NCBI GenBank assembly: GCA_958510825.1
Contig: OY294050.1
Coordinates: 43,537,249 to 43,601,248 of the forward strand
Direction of reading: 5' to 3'
Length of the DNA: 64,000 bases
Source: Brachypterus glaber
Taxonomy: Eukaryota > Arthropoda > Insecta > Coleoptera > Kateretidae
The first letter of the stretch is position 1. Each line of letters opens with the position of its first letter. Below the pieces are notes generated by a model. That model was not told where the DNA came from, made no database searches, and worked only from the letters and a program-made list of their open reading frames with translations. Shown piece after piece: positions 1 through 10,785 of the stretch. The translations under genes and the position numbers were made by a program.

Positions 1-549
1 CCATATATCTGTGTTTGGGTTTTTATGTGTTTTTTTTTTTTTAATTTATATCGACTGATTTGTATAATCGTCATGTCGATCGAAATAATGAAAAATGCTA
101 GGGGCAAAGACCCCGCTGTATATAAATATTTCATATACAGGAAAGAAAAGACTGTTAAAAATAAAAAAAGTGCGTAAGTGCTTGTTGCAAGGGGCGTTTG
201 CAGACTTCGGACGGAAATGTTTTAAAGAAAACTAGTAATGGCCACAATCCTGACCCAGCAACTATATCAGTTAGAACTGTTTGATTGTTTTCTGCAAAAT
301 ATTTATTTTTTTTATTTAATCTTTTTTTCTTAAAAAAAAAATTAAAATAATTATGCGCGGTAATGGTTTTCTCGGTAAAGTCATGCGCGGTATTGACCCC
401 TTCGCTGTTATTTTCTTCGCGGTAATGGCTTTCGCGGTAAAGTCTATGCGCGGTAAAGTTCATGCGCGGTAACGGTGGCGCGGTAACGGTGGCGCGGTAA
501 CGGTGGCGCGGTAACGGTTTCGCGGTAATGGACTGCGCTGTAAAGACCC
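1..549. mobile_element. Motif-array element, family A (CGCGGTAA arrays), left part outside window
   Basis: Non-autonomous DNA element. From about 355 to 545 there are roughly 13 copies of the 8-9 base motif CGCGGTAAN, spaced 12-18 bases apart, ending in TGTAAAGACCCCT. Bases 1-350 match 50,560-51,650 of the tandem unit closely, except that the copy there carries a 720-bp nested insertion. The left arm, which should hold the same motif reversed (CCATTACCGCG), lies outside the window, but it is visible at 50,247-50,440. No transposase is encoded. The open frame on the minus strand (155-577) is only a translation of the array (repeated PLPR/ITA) and is not a gene. Class by inference: Mutator/Phantom-related, by analogy with the family D element at 31,776-33,366. 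Confidence 0.7.
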
Positions 550-1128
550 CTACCCATACATACACATCTTGAACCACTAAATATACTAAATAAAAAAATT
601 ATAAAAATTTATGATTTCTCAACTGAACTGTTGCATAGTACCGGCTGTTTTACTCCATTCTGAATATCTATTTAAGAAGGACGTCTACCAAGAATACGCG
701 GTGTACAATTATATTCTTAACGCATATTCGTTCGTATTCATTTTAATACTGAAAAGTCATATACCCAGGGCCAGATTTACAGAACTTGCCTCCTTCAAAA
801 AAAAAAAATTGTTACAAAAGTTTATTCTATGCGCTCATGAGCAAGTTTCAGTCTCAGACACTTAATGAGCAAAAAATTCTACAACTACATATTTGTCTCC
901 CCCTAAAATTTTTCGCCCTAGGCAATTGCCTAGTGTTGCTTAACAATAAATTTGCATGTACCGAGAGTACAACAAAAAAAAAACATTTGGTTCATTAATG
1001 TAAGTATACATTTTTTTTATGTCAATATCTTAGATAGTAACTTAAAAAAATTAGAAATAGCTAGGAATCACCTTTACTTAACTAGTCTTTAATAAAAAAT
1101 ATATTTATCCACGGCTGTGATTTATAGC
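550..1128. other. A+T-rich stretch, no feature recognised
   Basis: Short open frames (611-865, 786-998) have no recognisable domain and contain oligo-A runs. I see no repeat structure or RNA gene here. Confidence 0.5.
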
Positions 1129-1375
1129 CTATCAATCACGGGTCTGTAAAAATAAACCGTTTAAAACTCAAAACGGCCGTGGATAAAGTATAGTAGTCTA
1201 CTCACGTATAATAGCTATTAATCATTCGGGTGATTAGGCCACTCGCCTATCGGCTCACCCTCATTGATTGATTAATAGGCCTATTAATCACGGGTCTGTA
1301 AAAATAAACCGTTTAAAACTCAAACGGCCGTGGATAAAGTATAGTAGTCTACTCGCGTATAATAGCTATTAATCA
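1129..1375. repeat. Direct repeat pair of about 95 bp flanking an imperfect hairpin
   Basis: The segment at 1,129-1,224 recurs at 1,281-1,375, with shared blocks such as GGTCTGTAAAAATAAACCG and GGCCGTGGATAAAGTATAG. The spacer at 1,218-1,276 is an imperfect hairpin (TTAATCA...TGATTAAT) with a central ACTCGCCTATCGGCTC core. The same hairpin recurs at 2,249-2,324 on the far side of the Jockey-like fragment. Confidence 0.75.
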
Positions 1376-1460
1376 TCATCAATAGTTTGTTTGGATCTTT
1401 AAGAGACAGGCGCAGCCTATGGCTCATTTATCTAAAAAAATATTTAATCTGAATTGAAAG

Positions 1461-1665
1461 TTGGGGCAGTGAGTCTATGCTCACTGATGCGAGTTGCATC
1501 TGTCATAATTTGGGGGGAGTGAGTCTCTGCTCACTGATGCGAGTTGCATCTGTCATAATTTGGCGCTGTGGAGTGGGTGGGAGGGGGATGGGGAGGGATG
1601 TGATAGGGAGAGGAGGGATGTGCGGGAGGAGTGAGACTATCTCACTGATGCTGGGAATGCATCTG
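1461..1665. repeat. 50-bp minisatellite in the 3' region of the Jockey-like fragment
   Basis: Two near-identical 50-bp units begin at 1,471 and 1,521. A degenerate third (about 1,630-1,665) follows a G-rich spacer. Each unit holds two small stem-loops (GTGAG...CTCAC and GATGC...GCATC). It lies just 3' of the minus-strand RT fragment that ends at 1,686, so it may be that element's 3' UTR. Confidence 0.65.
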
Positions 1666-1685
1666 TCCTGTATTAGTGGGTACCA

Positions 1686-2248
1686 TTACTGGTTGAGGAC
1701 GTTTTTGATCTTTTTGTGAGTGTTGTGTATTTCATGATCGTAATCTAGAAAGTTTGAAATGAGGGGGTTTGGGTGATCTAAATTGTCTTGTATAAAAGAC
1801 GTGCTGTAGCGGATGATTTCCGTTTTTAGGAGGGGCATTTCGAGATCTCTGTGTATCTGGTTGTTCCTCATGAACCAGGGGGCATCGAGGCATATTCTAA
1901 GTGCCTTGTTTTGGAAGGCCTGAAGTTTTGCTGAGAGCGCTTTGTTAAGGGTGATTTTATTCCAGGCTGGGGCTCCGTAAAGAAGTACCGGCTTTAGGGT
2001 TTGGTTGTAGAGAAGAAGTTTGTTTTTAATGGATAGGGGACTCTTTCTGCCTATTAAGGGGTAGAGTTTGGAGAGGCGGCAATTTGCTATTTGGAGGGTG
2101 TTTTTGACGTGCTGATCCCACGTCAAGTTTTTGGAGATTGTAATGCCGAGGTATTTGGCATGGTTTTCCCAGTTAATGGGTTGGCCATTTATCTGAATGG
2201 GTTGGGGTGGGCCTCTTCTAATCCTAGAGATTAGGATGCCTTTGGTTA
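1686..2248 (-). pseudogene. Jockey-like non-LTR reverse transcriptase, C-terminal fragment
   Basis: The minus strand is open from about 2,248 to a stop at 1,686, roughly 187 codons. The protein is the region downstream of the RT catalytic core in Jockey-clade elements: YLGITISKNLTWDQHVK, then PVLLYGAPAWN, then LQAFQNKALRICLDAPWF. These are the usual landmarks of the Jockey thumb and C-terminal region. The YxDD catalytic box, the endonuclease and the gag-like ORF are absent, so this is a 5'-truncated remnant, as is typical for retrotransposed LINE copies. The truncation point abuts a hairpin repeat at 2,249-2,324, a variant of which also lies at 1,218-1,276. It could not be autonomous. The clade (Jockey rather than CR1) rests on residue patterns only. 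Confidence 0.85.
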
Positions 2249-2324
2249 GCTATTAATCATTCGGGTGATTAGGCCACTCGCCTATCGGCTCGTGTCCCAA
2301 AATTCACCCTCATTGATTAATAGC
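2249..2324. repeat. Imperfect hairpin repeat, second copy
   Basis: GCTATTAATCATTCGGGTGA at the left is the inverted counterpart of CACCCTCATTGATTAATAGC at the right, around a central ACTCGCCTATCGGCTCG. This is a longer version of the hairpin at 1,218-1,276 and marks the upstream edge of the Jockey-like fragment. Confidence 0.7.
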
Positions 2325-2510
2325 AATTATTATACGCTCGTTGAATAATATACTATTTCTTCGTCTAGAAAAATAATAAAATTGTATCCCCTATTAGTAA
2401 TATTAGAAATAGCTAACACCTGTCGTTGGCAATATTACTGCTGTTAGTGTTATTTTTCAGATTTTACCAATCGAAGCCCAGAAAGTAGCTTAAATTTATG
2501 ATAATTAATT

Positions 2511-2790
2511 TTTGTATTAATAAAGTAAATTCCCGTTAATCTTTTTATTTTATCGTCTGAGCAAATACGGCTAAAAAGTGCTAGCAAAGAAAAAACAATA
2601 TAACCCACGTTTGAGAATACCATTAAATCCTCGCCTATTATAACATTATTTTTAATCACTAAAATCAAAAAAAAGGTAAATTTTATGATACTTTGTATCA
2701 ATAAAATAGCATTCCTGTTAATCTTTTTATTTTATAATCTGAGTAAATATGACTAAAAAGTAAAAAAATATATATAAACCACGTTTGACA
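2511..2790. repeat. Diverged direct repeat, about 100 bp twice, offset about 180
   Basis: 2,511-2,615 and 2,691-2,790 share GTTAATCTTTTTATTTTAT, then TCTGAG(C/T)AAATA, then CTAAAAAGT, and both end in CCACGTTTGA. No coding content. Confidence 0.6.
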
Positions 2791-2815
2791 AGAGATATAA
2801 TAACTCTCGGCACAT

Positions 2816-3486
2816 TACACTGAAAGAAATTACATTGAAAAGGTGTAAAAAAATACACTCTATAAATGTGTAAATTTTACACCTTTATATAAATGTACAT
2901 CAACATTGATGTGACACTACACACGTAAGGTGATTTTGACCTAGAGTGTGTATTTTTACATCCATACCTTCTGCAACAATACACTCGAAGCTCAAGAAAG
3001 TGCATTTTTATAAACGAAGTGTAAAAATCACACTTCTGATGTACAAGGCAGCCAATCGCGGGCGTTAAGCTAGTCACGTGACTCGAGAAGCCAGTATCCC
3101 TGCTTCATCGAGTCTGGTGGCTGTCGACCATTATAATTGTTTACGTTTGTAAGAGCGTACGTATAATTTTGTTGTGCTAGATTTTTCAAAGAAATAATTG
3201 GTAAGGGTTGATTAAAAGTAAATATTTAAAAAGTGTGATTAATACAATATCCTTAAAACATACATTTTATAATATTTTACTTATTTAGGCGGTAACACTG
3301 GCCTGTAAATTTTGAGTTGTTAAGACTTGTGTATGTTTTGTGTATCCAGTGTGTAAACTTTACACACTGGGTGTAAAAATATAATACACACCGCATTTAT
3401 ATTAACGCTTCGAGTGTAAATTCAGATTAGCAGCAGCTGCAAGTAAATTACCCATGCACGTGGATGTAAAAATTTATCTCAGTGTA
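2816..3486. mobile_element. Inverted-repeat element with internal GTGTAAA motif array
   Basis: The ends are TACACTGA (2,816) and TCAGTGTA (3,486), with the inverted similarity continuing inward for about 20 bp. The interior has at least eight GTGTAAA/TTTACAC motifs, several of them arranged as palindromes (GTGTAAATTTTACAC near 2,869; GTGTAAACTTTACACAC near 3,352). No ORF with a recognisable domain. Superfamily not assigned. Confidence 0.55.
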
Positions 3487-3567
3487 GTCTTCTTAATCTT
3501 GGTATATAATATATACACTGAGAATCGATTACTGTAGTGCATACTAAACTTTTTGCATATATGATGC

Positions 3568-3676
3568 AACCCCACAAAAGTTTAGTTAACATTTACTGTT
3601 CGTTACATTTACCAGAACTATAATAACGTTGAGTATTACTGTAACAGTGAATATTTACTAAATTTTCGTGGGGTTC
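3568..3676. mobile_element. Small foldback MITE, about 109 bp
   Basis: The left arm AACCCCACAAAAGTTTAGTT is inverted on the right as ACTAAATTTTCGTGGGGTT. The arms are about 33 bp with a few mismatches and a loop of about 40 bp. Confidence 0.65.
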
Positions 3677-3706
3677 CAGAGACAGGCGCAGTGCCGATAA
3701 ACTACT

Positions 3707-3728
3707 GATGATGATGATGATGATGATG
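3707..3728. repeat. (GAT)7 microsatellite
   Basis: Seven uninterrupted GAT units following CGATAAACTACT. Confidence 0.95.
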
Positions 3729-5365
3729 TGAAGGGTAAAATTAAATAATTTATTCATTTATTGACCATTGTTAAGTATTGAAAGCGGTCAATAATGAAAA
3801 AAAAAATACTAACTTTTTTTATTTATTTGTGAGTCTATATCAAAATAATGTTAAAACTATGATTAACTAATATTTGGTCTTATTAGCTTCAGGTTAAGAA
3901 TAGTATATTCTTCTCTCGAGATGCTAATTTGGCCAAATAGCATCTCTCGAGATGGAAATGTTTCATTTTCTTATTAGGTTAGAACATAATTTTTTTCACA
4001 AGCATAAATAAATAACACATTACCTCGTAAAATTCACCATTTTAAATGATCTACAGAAATTTTGCAGATTTCTAACGTCACTGTAAATTTCAACTAAATA
4101 ATAATTTAAATAAGTGGCTCGTTGTTATTTTCTATTATTAGTCTCGGTATGGACCATATCGATACCCCCAAGCAACAAAGCCTTAACTCATATATTGTCA
4201 TTTTTCACGACAGCTAAATTTCTAAAATATTTTTTTTTGTTATTTAAGGGTGGGGAACTCATTGAAGTAGAAAAGAAAGCCATATGATACATCATTTGAA
4301 AGCTTATAAAATTATCTATTTAACTGTATATGTATTTATTGTTTATTTATTGTTTGTTTCTGATAATATTCAAGTTTAGAATTACTTACTTTAGTGTTTT
4401 TAGGTAAACTTTTGGTTAAAATGGCCTAAGGAGAATCTGAGTAGTACCACCATGTGTGTCTTTTTTCAAGGTATTTACCTATGAGTATAACTTAAAATGG
4501 GTCTAACTTGAGTTACATCCTTGTTGCATGGGAGTGTCGATATAATATATAAATAAATATTATTTCTTATTGTTTTTCGTAGAAATAAACTAAAAAGTTA
4601 GGTTATTTTATTCGCAAACCACAGCTGTTTATAGACAAGGCGATAAGTTCGCCATCTATGATGTATAACCAAAAGCCAAAAAACAGGTTATATATTAATT
4701 CATATCTAACCTAGGTTAAAAAAGAAAAGCTTTTTTAACTTTTAGAGAAACAGACAAAAGTTATAGATTTTGCAGCTTTTTACAATGCATATAAAGAACG
4801 TTTTTCTGTATGCTTGTGAATAAAAATATTATCTGCACCACGTATGCAACCTATCTTTGTGTTGTCTACTGATTTTTCACCTCGACTGTATCTCAGCAAA
4901 AAAACTTCAGTCTTAAACACTAACAAAAAGTTTGCATACTAAGTAAATAATAAACTATTATACATCATTATCCGAAAACTGAAAATCTGTACAAAATACG
5001 AAACAATAGAACAGCAGATACAAAGAATTTTAAAGATGTGGAGAGATGGAATTATGATATAATAAAAGTTAAATTAAATTAAACTCATGTACTTAGGACA
5101 CTCATAATGAAACTTACACCCTCGGATTTTTTACAGTGTATTCAACGGATGTTATCCGTAGATGTTAGAGTCCAGGAACTGCGCAAATGTGCTTCTGCAG
5201 CATCGCAGTCAAAGTTTAGAAACAGTTGCCACACTGATGAGGGTGTTGATGCATACAGTCGCCTCGTTTTCCTAATTCAATAATTAAGTTCACAAAATGC
5301 CTCCAGGCGCTTTTAAATAAGTCCACACGTCATACAAACGCCCTACAATTCGACAAAATGATTTA
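3729..5365. other. A+T-rich stretch; one hairpin and a faint MITE remnant
   Basis: No ORF with domain content. A hairpin lies at 3,913-3,954 (CTCTCGAGATGCTA paired with TAGCATCTCTCGAG around ATTTGGCCAAA). About 4,245-4,340 (ATACATCATTTGAAAGCTTA) faintly resembles the interior of the TA-flanked foldbacks at 41,501-42,190 and 50,708-51,427, and may be an old copy. I see nothing else. Confidence 0.45.
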
Positions 5366-7826
5366 ATTATGCCAGGTCTAGACTTCAAACTAAAGTTTTA
5401 GAGTAAAATTAAAACAGGGTGAAATTTTAACTGGTGGAACTATATGACTATCAACACTTAAATATGTTTCATAGCGTGTTGTTTTGCAGCAATTTAAGCA
5501 AAAACAATTGCTTTATAAAGTGCACAATGTTAAATTAAGTTTGAGTTTATATAATATGTTTTATGCATGTCGTCGTTGCTACGACAATACCTGCTGCGTA
5601 CACATTTTCATAGTCTTGGAATACCTAATTTGAATGCAGGAGCAGTATACTGCTTTAGCAATTAACAAACTAAGAACATTTTAAACTATTAAACATAATA
5701 ATTATCAAAACAACTTTATTTGTTGTTAATAACTGGGTAAACCTTCCAAAAAACATACCGTAAAACCTGAAAACTTTGCCCAGAGGTACAACTTTTTCCA
5801 TCTACAAGATGATAGGATATTTTTTCTTTAAACGTGGCACTTAAGCAGTAAGGTTTGATGAATTATGCCAGGTCTAGACTTCAAACTAATATTTTAGAGT
5901 AAAATTAAAACAGGGTGAAATTTTAACTGGTGGAACTATATGACTATCAACACTTAAATATGTTTCATAGCGTGTTGTTTTGCAGCAATTTAAGCAAAAA
6001 CAATTGCTTGATAAAGTGCACAATGTTAAATTAAGTTTGAGTTTATATAATATGTTTTATGCATTTCGTCGTTGCTAAGACAATACCTGCTGCGTACACA
6101 TTTTCATAGTCTTGGAATACCTAATTTGAATGCAGGAGCAGTATACTGCTTTAGCAATTAACAAACTAAGAACATTTTAAACTATTAAACATAATAATTA
6201 TTAAAACAACTTTATTTGTTGTTAATAACTGGGTAAACCTTCCAAAAAACATACCGTAAAACCTGAAAACTTTGCCCAGAGGTACAACTTTTTCCATCTA
6301 CAAGATGATAGGATATTTTTTCTTTAAACGTGGCAATTTAGCAGTAAGGTTTGATGAATTATGCCAGGTCTAGACTTCAAACTAAAGTTTTAGAGTAAAA
6401 TTAAAACAGGGTGAAATTTTAACTGATGGAACTATCTAACTATCAACACTTAAATATGTTTCATAGCGTGTTGTTTTGCAGCAATTTAAGCAAAAACAAT
6501 TGCTTGATAAAGTGCACAATGTTAAATTAAGTTTGAGTTTATATAATATGTTTTATGCATGTCGTCGTTGCTACGACAATACCTGCTGCGTACACATTTT
6601 CATAGTCTTGGAATACATAATTTGAATGCAGGAGCAGTATACTGCTTTAGCAATTAACAAACTAAGAACATTTTAAACTATTAAACATAATAATTATTAA
6701 AACAACTTTATTTGTTGTTAATAACTGGGTAAACCTTCCAAAAAACATACCGTAAAACCTGAAAACTTTGCCCAGAGGTACAACTTTTTCCATCTGCAAG
6801 ATGATAGGATATTTTTTCTTTAAACGTGGCAATTTAGCAGTAAGGTCTGGACTTCAAACTAAAGTTTTAGAGTAAAATTAAAACAGGGTGAAATTTTAAC
6901 TGATGGAACTATCTGACTATCAACAATTAAATATGTTTCATAGCGTGTTGTTTTGCAGCAATTTAAGCAAAAACAATTGCTTGATAAAGTGCACAATGTT
7001 AAATTAAGTTTGAGTTTATATAATATGTTTTATGCATGTCGTCGTTGCTACGACAATACCTGCTGCGTACAGATTTTCATAGTCTTGGAATACCTAATTT
7101 GAATGCAGGAGCAGTATACTGCTTTAGCAATTAACAAACTAAGAACATTTTAAACTATTAAACATAATAATTATTAAAACAACGTTATGAATTGTTAATA
7201 ACTGGGTAAACCTTCCAAAAAACATACCGTAAAACCTGAAAACTTTGCCCAGAGGTACAACTTTTTCCATCTACAAGATGATAGGATATTTTTTCTTTAA
7301 ACGTGGCAATTTAGCAGTAAGGTTTGATGAATTATGCCAGGTCTAGACTTCAAACTAAAGTTTTAGAGTAAAATTAAAACAGGGTGAAATTTTAACTGAT
7401 GGAACTATCTAACTATCAACACTTAAATATGTTTCATAGCGTGTTGTTTTGCAGCAATTTAAGCAAAAACAATTGCTTGATAAAGTGCACAATGTTAAAT
7501 TAAGTTTGAGTTTATATAATATGTTTTATGCATTTCGTCGTTGCTACGACAATACCTGCTGCGTACACATTTTCATAGTCTTGGAATACATAATTTGAAT
7601 GCAGGAGCAGTATACTGCTTTAGCAATTAACAAACTAAGAACATTTTAAACTATTAAACATAATAATTATTAAAAAAAACTTTATTTGTTGTTAATAACT
7701 GGGTAAACCATCCAAAAAACATACCGTAAAACCTGAAAACTTTGCCCAGAGGTACAACTTTTTCCATCGGCAAGATGATAGGATACTTTTTCTTTAAACG
7801 TGGCAATGTAGCAGTAAGGTTTGATG
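5366..7826. repeat. Satellite array, five tandem copies of a 496-bp monomer
   Basis: Monomers begin at 5,366, 5,862, 6,358, about 6,846 (which has lost 19 bases at its start) and 7,331, each marked by ATTATGCCAGGTCTAGAC or its remnant. The spacing is 496 bp between intact starts, and the last monomer ends at 7,826. Monomers differ by scattered substitutions and small indels. Each contains short dyads, for example TGTCGTCGTTGCTACGACA and GCAGTATACTGC. There is no coding capacity. The array ends a few bases before a Jockey-like fragment. The first monomer starts abruptly after unrelated sequence. Confidence 0.95.
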
Positions 7827-7830
7827 TTAG

Positions 7831-8409
7831 CAGTACACCGATGACACATCTTTCACCGCCAGATCGAGAGATCCCAAAATAGTTAGTAAAGCCCTTCAGT
7901 TACAGCTTGACGAAATGGCCGATTGGTGCGATTTCTGCCGAATCAAACTCAATCCTACAAAAACTCAAGCCATATTATTCACACGCAGACGCACTCGCCT
8001 ACCGGAGAGACTGGTATTGATGGGTGAAGTCATTCCTTGAAGTGACGACGTAAAGTACCTTGGCGTACCACTAGACAAGTCCCTTACATGGGCAAAACAT
8101 GTTAATAATATTGCCAACAAAGGAAGGGGGATGGTTTACCAACTACCAACGACCCTGAATCGCTTGGAAATAATACAGAATTTGGCCATTCGTATATGCG
8201 TGGGAGCACCTTGGTATGTACGGAATTCGGATATCAGAAGGGACCTGGAACTGTCTCCATTGACAGAGTACTTACGTACTCTGGCAATGAGGCAGATTAA
8301 AAGGGCCGAGGAACAACCCAACGAGCTCATCAGAGCCGCCGTTAACTATGCCCCTGATCGAAGACAAAAATACAAAAGACCTAAAATCATCCTACTAGAC
8401 CCCCCCTAG
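7831..8409 (+). pseudogene. Jockey-like non-LTR reverse transcriptase fragment with YTDD box
   Basis: The frame opens with QYTDDTSF, the YxDD catalytic box of an RT palm. It continues through DEMADWCDFCRIKLNPTKTQ and VKYLGVPLDKSLTWAKHV to QNLAIRICVGAPWYVRN near the C-terminus, and stops at 8,407-8,409. An in-frame TGA at 8,038 breaks it. About 50 residues that normally sit between the SLTW box and the QN-A-R block seem to be deleted, because MVYQLPTTLNRLEIIQN runs straight into that block. Everything upstream of YTDD is missing; the copy joins the satellite end directly. The fragment is dead. It belongs to the same broad clade as the fragment at 1,686-2,248 but a different lineage. Confidence 0.88.
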
Positions 8410-8799
8410 TCTCACCCTACTTGTACCACTTTTTATCTTTTTCTTTTAAATGTCTTGTTACCTGTCTGTTTTTATTTATCACTTATTTATTAACTATTTA
8501 TTTTTAAATTTTGTCTCTGTCTGTAACTTTTAATTAGCTTTAAGTACCCATTCCCAAAAAAAAAACCTACTAACCCCCTCTTTTTAATACGTTTTTTCTG
8601 TTATTCAAAAAAATATGTTTTACCCGACCGGAAAGCCACCCATGTGTCCACGTTACTATATTTATTTATTTATTTATTCTGTCTCCTGTCCTAAATTGTA
8701 TTTATGTTTCAGATTTTAAAATAATACTAACGTCCCTCCCCACCTATCCCAAAATACATCCCCTCTAACCATCCCAGTTTTAGCCATTTTTAACTAGTA

Positions 8800-8804
<5 letters not shown>
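8410..8804 (+). other. Probable 3' UTR of the Jockey-like fragment
   Basis: T- and C-rich sequence without ORFs, directly after the RT stop codon and running to a TA dinucleotide tract. Assignment as the element's 3' UTR is by position only. Confidence 0.4.

Positions 8805-8858
<54 letters not shown>
8805..8858. repeat. (TA)n microsatellite, about 27 units
   Basis: Uninterrupted TA dinucleotides, followed by an A-rich stretch. Confidence 0.95.
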
Positions 8859-8860
<2 letters not shown>

Positions 8861-9497
8861 ATTAAAAAAAAAATAAATAAAAAAAAAGGTTCTGTAGAAT
8901 ACGTTTTTTTTTTGTTGTCTGTTTTTCGTCTTCGTCATCGTTCGTGTTTTAAACAAACTACACCACAAGCCCAACCCACACCACAAGAACAACAACGGCC
9001 CTCCAACTGGAGTATCATAGCTATATATTTAAGAGAAAAAAAATTCACGTCCGCTGGGCAAGAGAGCACGGCTCTGACCCGGCCCCCAACCAACATGCAT
9101 TCGAAGGATATTAGCAGTTTGTTTTTTAGGAGTGTTGAGACGCGCTCAGTACTTCAACATCTGCCCTACTATTGTGCTATGCTTTAAAATCAGGTAAGCA
9201 AATATCGGCGATATTTTGGCGATTTTCAGCACTGAAAGCTAATGTTTTACTGTAACTTTATTTAATGCAATATTTTGATGAAATTTGGACTAGGTATTCC
9301 TTTAGATATTGTTATTGTAACAGTGATGTAACATTTTAGCTTATTTTATAGGGGCGGCCTTTGCAAAAGAAAAATTAATTAAAATTAGAAATTTTTATTT
9401 TAAAAACTAGTCCCGTTTTGTGTTATAATATTTTTAAGAAGAAACACGCTCCTTTGTTAATGTTCAAATACTGTTTAAGAGAGAAGTCCCATTTTAG
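8859..9497. other. Unannotated stretch
   Basis: Contains an open frame at 8,912-9,187 that ends just before CAGGTAAG, a consensus-like splice donor. No homology or second exon is visible, so I do not call a gene. Confidence 0.4.
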
Positions 9498-9600
9498 ATT
9501 ATTCACAGCGCATGCGCTAGAATAATATTATACGGTAGTTTCAAATTTTCAAAACAAATCAAAAATTGTCCTAGACAAAAAATTCTTGGATATAAATTTG
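9498..9600. mobile_element. Orphan terminal repeat matching the 47,872-49,660 element
   Basis: ATTCACAGCGCATGCGCTAG followed by AATATTATACGGTAGTTTC is nearly the terminal repeat found at both ends of the element in the tandem unit (47,872 and 49,660). Only one end is present. Confidence 0.65.
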
Positions 9601-9784
9601 TTAAATGAAAAAATAAGCAATTTTTTTTGTCCGCTATTTTTTATAAATAAAATGCTTCAATAAAAAACTTTGGAGTAGACATAATAATTTTTTAATTTTG
9701 ATTAATTATTATTATTTTTATCTTGTATGTATTACATAATTTTGTATCCTTTAATTATGAGAAAATAAATTCTATTCTATCCTA

Positions 9785-10515
9785 CAGGATGATCCATAAC
9801 TGGCATGCCAAAATTTAAGAGGTAATTCTAGATCCAAAAATATAAAAAAAGTTCCTATAAAGGTTGGTCCGGAAATGAGCCCTAAGGGATCTAGGGCCCT
9901 TTAAAATTGTATAAAAATAAGGTTTTTAATTAATAACTCGGGTACCGTTTAAGCTAGAGCGGCGAGCTTTTGCATGTATACTAGTATTAATAAGGGCAAT
10001 AAGTTTATCTTAATTTATTTTTTTAATTTATCCAGAGGCGTGCCCAGACGGACAAAATATATGAGGCTTAAAACATTTTTGCCCCAAACTTTTCTATGTG
10101 TATGTTTATTGGATTTGTTGTAAAAAATATAGATTTCTAGAGTAAAAATACATATAAAATATCATATAGTGTAACACTGTAGGAGCAACCGTTATCAAAG
10201 AAAAATGCAATTAAGAGGAAGTAACATTTTGTGCCACCAAAAACGTTACTTTTTAAAAGGCTATTACTCCTTTAATATTAAATTTAGGTGTTTTGGTGTA
10301 TAATACTTTTTTGCTCAGTTTTAAATGAAGAATCACCCTGCAGCATTAAAATTTTATTGGTGCTTTTTTTTGTTCCCCATTCAATACGTCATCTTCGAAG
10401 GGCCGTAGCTCCCTTAGGGCTCATTTCCGGACCAACCTTTATAGAAATTTTTTTTCATATTTTTTGATGTAGAATCACCTCTTAAATTTCGGTACGCGAG
10501 TTCTGGAACAGGCTG
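9785..10515. mobile_element. TA-flanked MITE (CAGG...), copy 1
   Basis: 731 bp, flanked by TA on both sides (9,783-9,784 and 10,516-10,517), with ends CAGGATGATCCATAACT and its inverted counterpart AGTTCTGGAACAGGCTG. GTTGGTCCGGAAATGAGCCC near the left end is repeated inverted near the right. A second copy, almost identical, is at 14,831-15,553. A TA duplication with CAG...CTG ends fits a Tc1/mariner-type non-autonomous element. No transposase. Confidence 0.8.
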
Positions 10516-10785
10516 TATATAATGGAATGCGTAGAAGTACATATCTTCACGGCTTCTTCAGTATTTAATACGGTTGCAAATACTCAATGTATGAAATATA
10601 TTGCAATTTTAGGATAATTGCTTCTCTTTCAGAATTTTAATCAGCTGGTTTGGTTTTGTAAGGTTGCCAGGATTTGATATGTATTGAGTTAGAGAAGATG
10701 GTAATGAGGGAAGACCGAACCTTTCGAGAGTGAAAAAAGTAGTTTAAAACTAAAGACAGAATTGTTTTTTTACCCGTACATCATC

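Noticed and set aside
155..577. 140-codon minus-strand frame rich in PLPR and ITA
   Set aside because: It is a translation of the family A motif array; the similar frames at 50,180-50,482 and 51,583-51,831 arise the same way.
5366..7826. CRISPR array or similar
   Set aside because: The repeats are 496 bp, contiguous and without unique spacers; it is a satellite in a eukaryotic setting.
8912..9187. 91-codon frame followed by a splice-donor-like CAGGTAAG, a possible host exon
   Set aside because: No recognised protein family, no acceptor or second exon found, and it begins in a T-rich stretch after a microsatellite.
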